The notes beneath the pieces were generated by a model. It was given only the letters and a program-made list of their open reading frames with translations. It was not told the origin of the DNA and made no database searches. A program made the position numbers and the translations under genes. Of a stretch of DNA of 64,000 nucleotides, positions 23,451-32,324 are shown piece after piece (position 1 is the first letter of the stretch; every line of letters begins with the position of its first letter). Where the stretch lies: the NCBI GenBank assembly GCA_964355945.1, contig CAYHGE010000001.1, positions 124,001 through 188,000 of the forward strand. The letters are read 5' to 3'. The DNA comes from CAIVAT01 sp964355945 (GTDB lineage Bacteria; Bacteroidota; Bacteroidia; Bacteroidales; FEN-979).

Positions 23451-23463
23451 TTCAAAAAACACC

Positions 23464-24432
23464 ATGCTCCCGAAGAAGAAAGACCACCCCAAAGAAAAAA
23501 CCAGGTTGCATCCCCGGAACAGGCATCGTGAGCGGTATGATTTTAAAGCACTTGTGGCAACCTGCCCGGAATTGGCTCAGTTCGTTACCCTGAATGTTTA
23601 CAAAGACGAATCAATTGCCTTTTCAGATCCTGAAGCGGTGAAGATGCTGAACAAAGCGTTGCTTAATCACTTCTACGGCATCAGCAGCTGGGATATACCA
23701 CCCGGGTATTTATGTCCGCCCATCCCGGGTCGGGCCGATTATATCCATCATCTTGCTGATTTATTGGGCAGCAAAAACTTTGGGAAAATACCAACAGGCG
23801 TGAATATCAGGTGTCTGGATATAGGAACAGGTGCCAATTGCGTTTATCCGATCATCGGGAACAAAGAATATGGCTGGTCGTTTATCGGTTCTGATATTGA
23901 TCCGGTTGCCATCGAATCTGCGAATAAAATTATTGACCTGAACACTGAATTAAAAGAATCTGTTGTTGTTCGTTTACAGCCTCAGCCCAATGATATTTTT
24001 TTCGGGATCATCCAACCTGAAGAGCTCTTCGATTTGTCTGTTTGTAATCCTCCGTTTCACGGTTCTCAAGCTGAAGCACAGTCAGGCACACTGAGGAAGC
24101 TGAATAACCTCAATCCGCAAAAGGTGACTGAGCCCGTTTTAAATTTCGGAGGCCAGAACAGTGAATTGTGGTGCAAGGGAGGCGAGGAGAAATTTGTGCG
24201 GGACATGGTTCGGCAAAGCAAATTTTTCGCTGAATCCTGTTTTTGGTATTCCACGCTTATTTCTAAACAATCCCATCTGAAAAGTGTGTATGAAGCATTG
24301 GAAAAAGAACGGGCTGTTGAGGTGAAGACGATCCCGATGGGCCAGGGAAATAAATCGAGCAGGGTGGTGGCCTGGACATTTCTTACCCATGAGCAGCAAG
24401 GAGCCTGGCGCAATTCAAGATGGAAAGGTTAA
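23464..24432 (+). CDS. rlmF: 23S rRNA (adenine1618-N6)-methyltransferase RlmF
   Basis: The 322-residue enzyme methylates N6 of A1618 in 23S rRNA. It shows the family N terminus (RLHPRNRHRERYDFKALVATCPEL), SAM motif LDIGTGANCVYPIIG (about residue 118), the acidic motif FIGSDIDPVAIESANKII and the catalytic NPPFHGS motif (about 195) common to N6-adenine methyltransferases. Length and the C-terminal motif KTIPMGQGNKSSRVVAWTFL are typical. The stop lies 4 nt before the YfhO-type gene. Confidence 0.95.
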   Translation: MLPKKKDHPKEKTRLHPRNRHRERYDFKALVATCPELAQFVTLNVYKDESIAFSDPEAVKMLNKALLNHFYGISSWDIPPGYLCPPIPGRADYIHHLADLLGSKNFGKIPTGVNIRCLDIGTGANCVYPIIGNKEYGWSFIGSDIDPVAIESANKIIDLNTELKESVVVRLQPQPNDIFFGIIQPEELFDLSVCNPPFHGSQAEAQSGTLRKLNNLNPQKVTEPVLNFGGQNSELWCKGGEEKFVRDMVRQSKFFAESCFWYSTLISKQSHLKSVYEALEKERAVEVKTIPMGQGNKSSRVVAWTFLTHEQQGAWRNSRWKG

Positions 24433-24436
24433 GTAT

Positions 24437-26480
24437 ATGAAAGTCTCAGAGTTGAAAAAAATGCTGCCTTATGGCGTTGCAGTCATTATTTTCCTTTGCA
24501 TCACGCTGGTTTACTTTTACCCGCTTCTCGAGGGGAAAAAGATTTACCAGTACGATATCGTCAATTTCAAAGGTGTATCCAAAGAGATTTCAGATTTCAG
24601 GGATAAGACCGGGCATGAGCCGCTATGGACCAACTCGATGTACGGTGGTATGCCTGCCTACCAGGTATCCACCCGTTATCCGGGCAACCTGACAGGGTAT
24701 ATTGATACAATCCTCAGCCTTGGGCTTCCCCACCCGGCAAACGTTGTTTTTCTATACCTGATTGGATTCTTCATTCTGCTCCTGGCCATGAAAGTTGATC
24801 CCTGGCTCTCCATAGCCGGGGCTATTGCATTTGGGTTCTCCTCCTTCTTTTTCATCATCATTGAGGTCGGGCACAACTCCCAGGCTCATGCCATTGCCTA
24901 TATGGCGCCTGTCATGGCAGGGGTTATCCTCACCCTGCGCAGAAAATTTCTCATCGGAGGCATCCTGACTGCGATCTTTCTCTCGCTTGAAGTAAAGGCC
25001 AATCATCCCCAGATCACCTATTACCTGGCAATGATCATCCTGTTGTACCTGGCTTTCAGGCTGTTTCAGTCCATCAGGGAAAAAGAGGCATTCCCTTTTT
25101 TTAAAGCTTGCGGAATTCTGGCAGTGGCAGTCGTCTTTGCCGTGCTTACGAACATAACAACACTATGGGCTACCCTTGAATATACAAAGTTTACGGTTCG
25201 GGGAAAATCGGAACTGACAACCGACAAGCAGAACCGGACTGCAGGGATTGACCGTGATTATGCCACCCACTGGAGTTACGGCATTGGGGAAACCATGACC
25301 CTGCTGATCCCGAATATGTATGGTGGCGCATCAGGAATGAAGGTTAAAGAAAGCTCGGAGCTGGTCAAAGCCATGCAGAATAATGGTGTTGAGGAGGGAA
25401 CGATCCGCCAGTTTATCAGTCAGCCAGTGCCATACCTCTATTATTGGGGAAATCAGCCCAGCACTTCCGGGCCGGTATATGTCGGTGCGATCATTTGTTT
25501 CCTTTTCTTCCTAGGACTTTTTGTGATCAGGGGTTATCTGAAATGGTGGCTACTTGCGGCCACGTTGCTCTCCATCATTCTTGCCTGGGGGCATAATTTT
25601 ATGATTGCCACTGATTTGTTTCTTGATTATTTCCCCGGGTACAACAAGTTCAGGGCGGTTACGATGATTCTGGTCATTGCTGAGTTCACCATGCCACTGA
25701 TGGCGATGCTTGCAGTGAAGGCGGTTTTGGAGAATCAGACTGATAAGAAGAGAAATGAAAGGGCACTTCAGATAACGTTTGGCATCATCGGGGGGATTTG
25801 CCTTCTCTTCGCTGCCTTCCCGAGCTTGTTTTTTGATTTTATCTCACCGGGTGATGCGGAGCTTGGCCGACAGTTTCCCGACTGGTTCATGACTGCTGTG
25901 AGGGCCGACCGGAAAGACCTTCTCCAGAGTGATGCACGGAACAGCTTCATATTCATCACTTTTACTGCATTGCTCCTTCTGGGAGTGATGAAAGGAAAGA
26001 TCAAAATAGCATACCTTGCTCCGGCGCTGGCACTCTTATTTCTTGCAGATATGTTTACTGTGAGTAAAAGGTACCTGAACAACGATAATTTCACCTCAGC
26101 CTCCTCACTGGTGGTGCCATATGAGCCTACTTCCGCCGACCAACAGGTTTTACGTGATACGGATCCGGTTGCTGACGTATGCGCCAAACCTGCTAACCTG
26201 TAACTATCGTTCCCGCAACACAGGGCTTGCTGTTTTTTCAGAAATCTGGTATCCCAAAGGTTGGAACGCCTACGTAGACGGGCAGCTCACTCCGCATTTC
26301 CGGGCCAATTATGTGTTGCGGTCGATGGTGTTGCCTGCCGGGAATCACAAACTGGAGTTTCGTTTCGAACCCCGGGTATATGCCATTGGAGAAAGAGTTT
26401 CAATGGTCAGTTCGCTGTTACTGTTACTCCTTTTGCTAGGCATAGGGCTGAAAGAAATGGTTATAATATTAAGGAGATAG
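24437..26480 (+). pseudogene. YfhO-family membrane protein gene with internal deletion and frameshift
   Basis: From ATG 24437 an intact frame encodes about 589 residues of a multi-pass protein (MKVSELKKMLPYGVAVIIFL ...) closely related to the gene at 1-1099, then stops at 26203 after an out-of-character tail (PVADVCAKPANL). The expected C-terminal part (YRSRNTGLAVFSEIWYPKGWNAYVDG ... FRFEPRVYAIG plus a final helix) continues in another frame from about 26162 to 26480. A family member would have more residues between the two halves, so a segment of some hundreds of bases is missing as well as the frame. The junction lies at GATCCG (26162-26167). Real deletion and assembly error are both possible. 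Confidence 0.8.
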
Positions 26481-26487
26481 CTTATGT

Positions 26488-26682
26488 TTGTATCTGTTAT
26501 TGCATCTGTTTTTAAATATTATTTGGAACGAGCAAAAAGGCAAACTCAAACAGAAATTCGCCATCTTAACCGACAATGACCTGATGTTCAAAGAAGGCAG
26601 GAAAGATGAAATGCTGGGCAGGCTTCAGGCCAAACTTGGCAAAACAAAGGAAGAGCTGATGAAGATCATCGCAACGATTTAA
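26488..26682 (+). CDS. CsbD-like stress protein, start unclear
   Basis: The C-terminal 50 or so residues (WNEQKGKLKQKFAILTDNDLMFKEG, RKDEMLGRLQAKLGKTKEE) clearly match the CsbD/UPF0337 family of small stress-induced proteins. The usual Met just before WNEQKGK is absent: the frame reads LNIIWNEQ, with only a TTG start at 26488 upstream. A good Shine-Dalgarno (AGGAG) and ATG at 26484 lie in a different frame that ends at 26579. The gene may use TTG, an ATT start, or be decaying. Confidence 0.6.
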   Translation: MYLLLHLFLNIIWNEQKGKLKQKFAILTDNDLMFKEGRKDEMLGRLQAKLGKTKEELMKIIATI

Positions 26683-27845
26683 TAAGTGTGTCCGCCCTCC
26701 TCCATCTCAGCAGCATCGATCTTTTTACTGTTGATCGCTCTCCAGGCATACCATATATAGGCGATAACAAAGGGCACCACCAGTGAAACATAGCTCATGA
26801 CAGTGAGGGTGTAACGGCTTGACGAACTGTTATGAATGGTGAGTGAACTTTGTAAATCATACGTTGATGGATAATAGGCTGTATTATTGAACCCTGCGAG
26901 ACAGAACAGTGCAAAAACGGTGAGGATGGTTCCTGAACCCGCATACCAGATGCCCGAAGATGCATATTTGTTAATGTCAAGCAGGGGCAATGCCACGCCC
27001 AGCAGAACAAATACAACCCCGCCTGCAAACAACATCAGAACAATTGGCATTTGGGTGAGGTTGTGAAAGTACTTTAAGGACTCTCCGTAAATTAACCCGG
27101 TTTGCCCGCGGACCGCAAATCCGGGCATGGTTAACAAGGCCGCGGTGAAGGCCAGGAAGAAGACCAGGAATGGAATTACATTGATCAGCAATTGCTTTTT
27201 TGAACGCATTGTAATGTTTTCGTCATCAATGGTATTCATGAAATAGAGGATGCCCAGCACCCTGGCCAGGAAAAATACGGCCAGTCCGAGGGCCACATTG
27301 CGCCAGTTTAAGACTGCTTCCAAACCATGTGCAGGATGCTGCCAGCGTGAAATTGCCGGGTCAAGAAGGTTGGTCAGGGCAGATTTATTAACCAGGAAGG
27401 CTGACCCGGTGAAAAATGTTGCCACAGCAGTGCCAATAAGCACTGTTCCCAGCAATCCGTTGATGATCAGAAACCATTCATACGTTTTATGTCCCAGGAA
27501 ATTGTTCGGCTTACTTCGGAATTCATACGCCACCGCCTGGATGATGAACGGAAAGAGGATGGCCATCCAAACCCAGTAGGCCCCACCGAAACTGGTGGAA
27601 TAGAAGAGGGGAAAGGCTGCAAAAAAGGCACCGCCGAAGGTAACCAGGGTGGTAAAGGTGAATTCCCATTTCCGCCCGAGTGTGTTCACCAGCATTTTTC
27701 GTTCAGGTTCGGTTTTCCCGATGGTGTAAATCAACGTTTGTCCGCCCTGGACAAACATCAGGAATACGAGGAGGCTTCCGAGGATGGAGATGATAATCCA
27801 CCAATAAGTCTGCAGTGTTTCGATCGACATGGTTTCAAACATCAT
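26679..27845 (-). CDS. cydB: Cytochrome bd oxidase subunit II
   Basis: The 388-residue multi-pass membrane protein pairs with CydA in the bd-type quinol oxidase. Recognisable features are the N-terminal helix (IETLQTYWWIIISILGSLLVFLMFVQGGQTL) and GRKWEFTFTTLVTFGGAFFAAFPLFYSTSFGGAYWVW, both typical of CydB. The ATG overlaps the cydA stop by 4 nt, and the stop overlaps the end of the CsbD-like gene on the other strand. Confidence 0.95.
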   Translation of the reverse strand: MMFETMSIETLQTYWWIIISILGSLLVFLMFVQGGQTLIYTIGKTEPERKMLVNTLGRKWEFTFTTLVTFGGAFFAAFPLFYSTSFGGAYWVWMAILFPFIIQAVAYEFRSKPNNFLGHKTYEWFLIINGLLGTVLIGTAVATFFTGSAFLVNKSALTNLLDPAISRWQHPAHGLEAVLNWRNVALGLAVFFLARVLGILYFMNTIDDENITMRSKKQLLINVIPFLVFFLAFTAALLTMPGFAVRGQTGLIYGESLKYFHNLTQMPIVLMLFAGGVVFVLLGVALPLLDINKYASSGIWYAGSGTILTVFALFCLAGFNNTAYYPSTYDLQSSLTIHNSSSSRYTLTVMSYVSLVVPFVIAYIWYAWRAINSKKIDAAEMEEGGHTY

Positions 27846-29419
27846 TTTTTTCCTCCATCTTTTGGTCCGAGCTTAATCTGTTTGATCATGATCATCATTT
27901 CTGCAATGAGCAGCACGGTAAATACTGCAGCAAACAACCAGAAAGTGATGATGACCGAAGTAGCATCAATCTTTGAAACGGCTGCCAGAACTGGCATCAG
28001 ATCCTGGATAACCCAGGGCTGGCGGCCAACTTCAGCCACCACCCAGCCAGCCTCCGAAGCCAGGTAAACCAACGGAATTGTGAATACTGAGATCCACAAA
28101 AGCCAGCGCTGTGCTTCGAGTTTATCATTCTTAACAAGATAAAGAATTATGGCGAACAGCAGGATAAAGTACATTCCCAGGTAAACCATGAGGTGAAAAC
28201 TATAAAAGGTAAGCGGAACATTCGGGATGACACTTTGCGGGGAGTTAAGATACGCATAACCGAACCAGGGGAAGTTTGCATTAAGTACATCCAATGCAAG
28301 GGTGGTCCCAGCTGTATCTTTTGCAACTTTTGCCTCCCGGTATGATGCCAGGGCTGCAACGGCAACTTTTCCCCGGCGGATCTTCTCTTCCACTGATATT
28401 GTCAGCTCTTTCTCTGCCGGATTTACATGGTCAAATCCGGGTTTATAGCCACCGTTTATAATGTTGTCTATGCCGGGCACAAAGGCATCCGGATTGCGGT
28501 ATCCCAGGAATGAGAGGAGCTTGGGAAACTCGATTTTAAACAGGAAAGGCTCCTTTCCATCTCCCTGTTGCTTGGAGGGATCCAGGATGCCGAAGGCAAC
28601 CAGGCCTGCCCCTTGTTTTCCCTGGTACAATCCTTCCATGGCTGCCAGCTTCATGGGTTGTTTTTGTGATACCTGGTAAGCAGAACCATCTCCGGTAAAT
28701 GCGAGAAACAGGGAAGTGGTAAGCCCGAATATACTGGCTATCAGGATGCTGCGTTTCGCCAGTAAAATATGTCGTTTCTTAAGAAGGTACCAGGCACTGA
28801 TGCCGACGACAAATACAGAAGCAGTGACATAGCCGGATGAGACCGTATGAAGAAATTTATTGATGGCGACCGGTGAAAAGAGGACTGCCCAGAAATCAGC
28901 CATCTCGTTGCGGGCCGTGTCGGGGTTGAAGTGCATCCCCACCGGGAACTGCATCCAGGCATTGGCCACAAGAATCCATAAAGCCGAGAGGTTGGCGCCG
29001 ATGGCAGTGAGCCACGAAGCAGCAAGATGGAATCGTTTGCTGACCTTATCCCATCCGAAAAACATGACAGCGATAAAAGTTGACTCCAGGAAAAATGCCA
29101 TGATTCCTTCAATGGCAAGAGGGGCACCGAAGATGTCACCGACAAACCAGGAGTAATTCGACCAGTTGGTGCCGAACTGAAACTCCAGGATGATCCCGGT
29201 GGCGACACCGATGGCAAAGTTGATCCCGAAAAGGGTCATCCAGAATTTGGTGATCTGTTTCCACTCAGGGTTCCCGGTTTTGACATAAATTGTTTCCATG
29301 ATGGCAACAATGAACGCCAATCCTAAAGTGAGCGGCACGAATATCCAGTGATAGATGGCAGTTAACGCAAATTGAGCCCTTGACCAGTCAATAAGCGATA
29401 GATCGACATGTTCAACCAT
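27842..29419 (-). CDS. cydA: Cytochrome bd oxidase subunit I
   Basis: The 525-residue quinol oxidase subunit carries the three hemes. Motifs include DWSRAQFALTAIYHWIFVPLTLGL (heme ligand His in the first helix), GTNWSNYSWFVGDIFGAPLAIEG with the conserved acidic residues, and GWVVAEVGRQPWVIQ, the CydA signature. The periplasmic Q-loop is present (about 245-390), with no obvious long insertion. The enzyme reduces oxygen at very low concentration without proton pumping. It is divergent from the cbb3 assembly gene ccoI. Confidence 0.96.
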   Translation of the reverse strand: MVEHVDLSLIDWSRAQFALTAIYHWIFVPLTLGLAFIVAIMETIYVKTGNPEWKQITKFWMTLFGINFAIGVATGIILEFQFGTNWSNYSWFVGDIFGAPLAIEGIMAFFLESTFIAVMFFGWDKVSKRFHLAASWLTAIGANLSALWILVANAWMQFPVGMHFNPDTARNEMADFWAVLFSPVAINKFLHTVSSGYVTASVFVVGISAWYLLKKRHILLAKRSILIASIFGLTTSLFLAFTGDGSAYQVSQKQPMKLAAMEGLYQGKQGAGLVAFGILDPSKQQGDGKEPFLFKIEFPKLLSFLGYRNPDAFVPGIDNIINGGYKPGFDHVNPAEKELTISVEEKIRRGKVAVAALASYREAKVAKDTAGTTLALDVLNANFPWFGYAYLNSPQSVIPNVPLTFYSFHLMVYLGMYFILLFAIILYLVKNDKLEAQRWLLWISVFTIPLVYLASEAGWVVAEVGRQPWVIQDLMPVLAAVSKIDATSVIITFWLFAAVFTVLLIAEMMIMIKQIKLGPKDGGKK

Positions 29420-29442
29420 GATTGTTTATTATTTAACGATGG

Positions 29443-29450
29443 CAAAGGTA
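29443..29450 (-). promoter_or_regulatory. -7 box of cydAB
   Basis: TACCTTTG on the minus strand, followed by C, lies 23 nt upstream of the cydA start. No clear -33 or FNR-type palindrome could be recognised in the 159-nt divergent region. Confidence 0.6.
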
Positions 29451-29506
29451 CCGAAAATATTATCGTTTATTTGGATTCAATTCTGATAAAAGAATACTGA
29501 TTTGTT

Positions 29507-29514
29507 TAATTTTG
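29507..29514 (+). promoter_or_regulatory. -7 box of ccoI
   Basis: TAATTTTG lies about 64 nt before the ccoI start, divergent from the cydA box. Confidence 0.5.
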
Positions 29515-29578
29515 TAAGATCAATTCAAGAGGTTTTTTTTGTGGTTAATATGTTTAAAACCCCTTATATGAAAACCCT

Positions 29579-32005
29579 ATGTTAAATTCAAAAGCCGGCC
29601 CGGAAAGTAAAAATAAAACCAATGCCTGCTACCACTGCGGGGAGGATTGTGGCACTGTCCCCATTAATCTGAGCGAAAAGCTGTTTTGCTGCAATGGTTG
29701 CAAAACTGTGTTTGAAATTTTGAGTCAGAGCAATGCATGCGATTATTACAAATATGAAGATCATCCCGGGCTGAAAGCCGGAAACCCTGAAGTTGGCAGC
29801 AGGTACGCCTATCTGGACAATGACGAGATCAGACACGAATTGCTCGAGTTTTCTGAAGATGGGGTAAGCAAAGTCAAGCTGTTCATCCCGGCCATTCACT
29901 GCAGCTCATGCATCTGGTTGCTGGAGAACCTGCAACGCCTGAATACCGGAGTGATGCACTCATCCGTTAACTTTGTTAAAAAGGAAGTGATTGTCACATT
30001 TCATGATACTGAGCTGACATTAAGGCAGTTGGTTGAGTTGTTGGTCGCCATCAATTACATTCCTCAACTTACCCTTGACTCACTGCAAAAGGGTGCAAAG
30101 CGGAAAATCAATTATGGAATTTACTACCGGCTTGGCGTGGCAGGCTTCTGCTTCGGAAATATCATGCTGTTCAGTTTTCCGGCATACCTGAGCGTGAATG
30201 ATGCAGTGGAAAATCTGCTTCGTCATAATTTCGGGTTGCTCAACATCCTGTTCGGCATTCCGGTGGCCTTCTATTCAGGCTCGGTATTTATCACATCTGC
30301 TTATAAAGGGCTGAAAAAGAAGTTTGTAAGCATCGATGTTCCAATTGCAATCGGGATTCTCGTCCTTTTTTTCAGGAGCGTATATGAGATTCTTTCAGGA
30401 ACAGGCCCCGGATTTATGGATTCGTTGGCCGGCCTGGTTTTTTTCCTCTCGATCGGCCGGTGGTACCAGGATAAAACCTACCAGGCCTTGTCTTTTGAAC
30501 GAGACTACCGTTCGTATTTCCCTGTGGCGGTTACCTTAATTTCCGATATGGGAGAGGAGTCGATCATTCCCATCCGGAACCTGAAAACCGGGATGCGGAT
30601 GCTGGTAAGAAACCAGGAACTGGTGCCGGCAGATGCTTTGCTTGTAAAAGGTGATGGCTCGATTGATTACAGTTTTGTCAGTGGGGAATCTTCTCCTGTT
30701 GCAAAAAAATCAGGAGATCGGGTCTTTGCCGGTGGCCGGCAGGTGGGAGCATCCATTGAACTCATTGTAGAGAAGGAAGTTGCCCAAAGTCATCTCACCG
30801 AACTATGGAATCAGGATATGACCGGCGGTGAAAAGTTGACCAGGTGGGACTCCATCCTGGATGTGATCAGTCGTTATTTCACCGTGATGATCCTCGTCCT
30901 TTCGACTGTTTCCGGAGTATTCTGGTGGTATTACAATCCCTCCATGACATTTCTTGTGGTTACAGCCATCCTGATTGTGGCCTGTCCCTGCGCCCTTGCC
31001 ATGACCTACCCCTTTTCTCTGGGAGGCGCCATGCGGGTTTTCGGAAGGAACAACTTCTATCTTAAACGTACTGGCGTGGTCGAGGCCCTATCGAAAATTG
31101 ACACGATTGTTTTTGATAAAACAGGAACCATCACCCGAAACGATGGACTGGGTGCCGATTTTACCAAGCTTGAATCATCCCGGGAGCAATTGCATTGGAT
31201 CTCATCCCTTGTGAGACATTCGACTCATCCGGCCAGTGTGGCAATCTACCGTCAGCTTCAGGGTTTTGAAGCATTACCTGCAAGCGGGTTTGCGGAGATA
31301 CCGGCCAACGGCATTGAAGGCCACGTTAACGGTCACCATCTGAAAATCGGTTCAGAGGAGTTTGTAACAGCGAATAAAACCATCACTTCGGCCGGCAGCC
31401 ATGTATTCATATCCTGTGATGGAAATCTTCTTGGATTTATAGCGATCAATAATCAGTACAGGGAAGGAATGAAGGAGGTGTTGTCGGAATTGGCGAAACG
31501 CTACGAACTCCATCTGCTCTCCGGCGACAATGATGCAGAGTTGCCAAACCTGCTGGAATTTTTCCCGTCGCGGAACCACCTGAATTTTAACAAATCCCCC
31601 AAAGACAAACTCGAGTACATCCGGAACCTGAAAACTTCAGGAAAACGGGTTCTGATGATCGGCGACGGGTTGAACGATGCCGGGGCTTTACGTGAAAGTG
31701 ATTGCGGGATATCAATTGCTGATGATATTTACCATTTTTCCCCTGCGTGTGATGCCATTCTCGAGTCGGGTCAGTTCAGAAACCTGCCACGGTTCATTGC
31801 TTTCAGCCGTACCAGCATGCGAATCGTATTCCTGAGCATGGGGCTCTCGTTTTTATACAATGTTGTTGGATTGTCATTTGCCATCACAGGAAATCTCTCC
31901 CCTGTCGTTTCTGCTATTCTGATGCCGTTGAGTTCCGTAACAATTGTTGCGTTTGTTACGGTATCTGTTTTGATATCAGCCCGTTTTAGTAAATTAGACG
32001 CATAA
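29579..32005 (+). CDS. ccoI: Copper-translocating P1B-type ATPase for cbb3 assembly (CcoI/FixI-like)
   Basis: The 808-residue ATPase exports Cu to the outside for cbb3 oxidase maturation. It has an N-terminal Cys-rich segment (ACYHCGEDCG, LFCCNGCKTVF, residues 16-45), an HMA-like domain with a CSSC site (FIPAIHCSSCIW, about 107), transmembrane helices, phosphatase-domain loop SGESSPV, the metal-site CPC in helix 6 (VACPCALAMTYPF), phosphorylation site DKTGT and hinge GDGLNDAGAL. The paired Cys-rich N terminus and position before ccoS and ccoNO mark it as the FixI/CcoI type. Confidence 0.94.
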   Translation: MLNSKAGPESKNKTNACYHCGEDCGTVPINLSEKLFCCNGCKTVFEILSQSNACDYYKYEDHPGLKAGNPEVGSRYAYLDNDEIRHELLEFSEDGVSKVKLFIPAIHCSSCIWLLENLQRLNTGVMHSSVNFVKKEVIVTFHDTELTLRQLVELLVAINYIPQLTLDSLQKGAKRKINYGIYYRLGVAGFCFGNIMLFSFPAYLSVNDAVENLLRHNFGLLNILFGIPVAFYSGSVFITSAYKGLKKKFVSIDVPIAIGILVLFFRSVYEILSGTGPGFMDSLAGLVFFLSIGRWYQDKTYQALSFERDYRSYFPVAVTLISDMGEESIIPIRNLKTGMRMLVRNQELVPADALLVKGDGSIDYSFVSGESSPVAKKSGDRVFAGGRQVGASIELIVEKEVAQSHLTELWNQDMTGGEKLTRWDSILDVISRYFTVMILVLSTVSGVFWWYYNPSMTFLVVTAILIVACPCALAMTYPFSLGGAMRVFGRNNFYLKRTGVVEALSKIDTIVFDKTGTITRNDGLGADFTKLESSREQLHWISSLVRHSTHPASVAIYRQLQGFEALPASGFAEIPANGIEGHVNGHHLKIGSEEFVTANKTITSAGSHVFISCDGNLLGFIAINNQYREGMKEVLSELAKRYELHLLSGDNDAELPNLLEFFPSRNHLNFNKSPKDKLEYIRNLKTSGKRVLMIGDGLNDAGALRESDCGISIADDIYHFSPACDAILESGQFRNLPRFIAFSRTSMRIVFLSMGLSFLYNVVGLSFAITGNLSPVVSAILMPLSSVTIVAFVTVSVLISARFSKLDA

Positions 32006-32111
32006 TTGTGAATTTAGACTGAATATAAATGTCTTCAATTGTGTATAATTTCACACTTGTATTTTGGAAATTAGATACTTTAATCTTTATTTTGCTTCCA
32101 GGTAAAATAAT

Positions 32112-32321
32112 ATGAGTGTAATCTTAGTCCTTGTAGCTTTCAGTGTAGTTCTTGCCGGAGGTTTTCTGGCAGCATTTTTCTGGTCGGTCCGTAATGGACA
32201 ATATGATGATACCTACAGTGCTTCTGTCAGAATTCTCTTTGATGATGACCTGCCTGTCGAAAAGACCCAAACCGAAACAACACCTGCCAGCCTGATCAAT
32301 GAACAATCACCAAACCACTAA
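32112..32321 (+). CDS. ccoS: cbb3 oxidase assembly protein CcoS
   Basis: The 69-residue protein has a single N-terminal transmembrane helix (SVILVLVAFSVVLAGGFLAAFFWSV) followed by the family pattern NGQYDDTYSASVRILFDDD. CcoS is needed for cofactor insertion into cbb3 oxidase. It ends 3 nt before ccoNO. A TTATTTTG box (32087-32094) lies shortly upstream. Confidence 0.93.
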   Translation: MSVILVLVAFSVVLAGGFLAAFFWSVRNGQYDDTYSASVRILFDDDLPVEKTQTETTPASLINEQSPNH

Positions 32322-32324
32322 TAT

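Noticed and set aside
29420..29578. FNR-type box between cydA and ccoI
   Set aside because: A TTGTAAGATCAA segment resembles half of the consensus, but the spacing and left half do not match TTGAT-N4-ATCAA.
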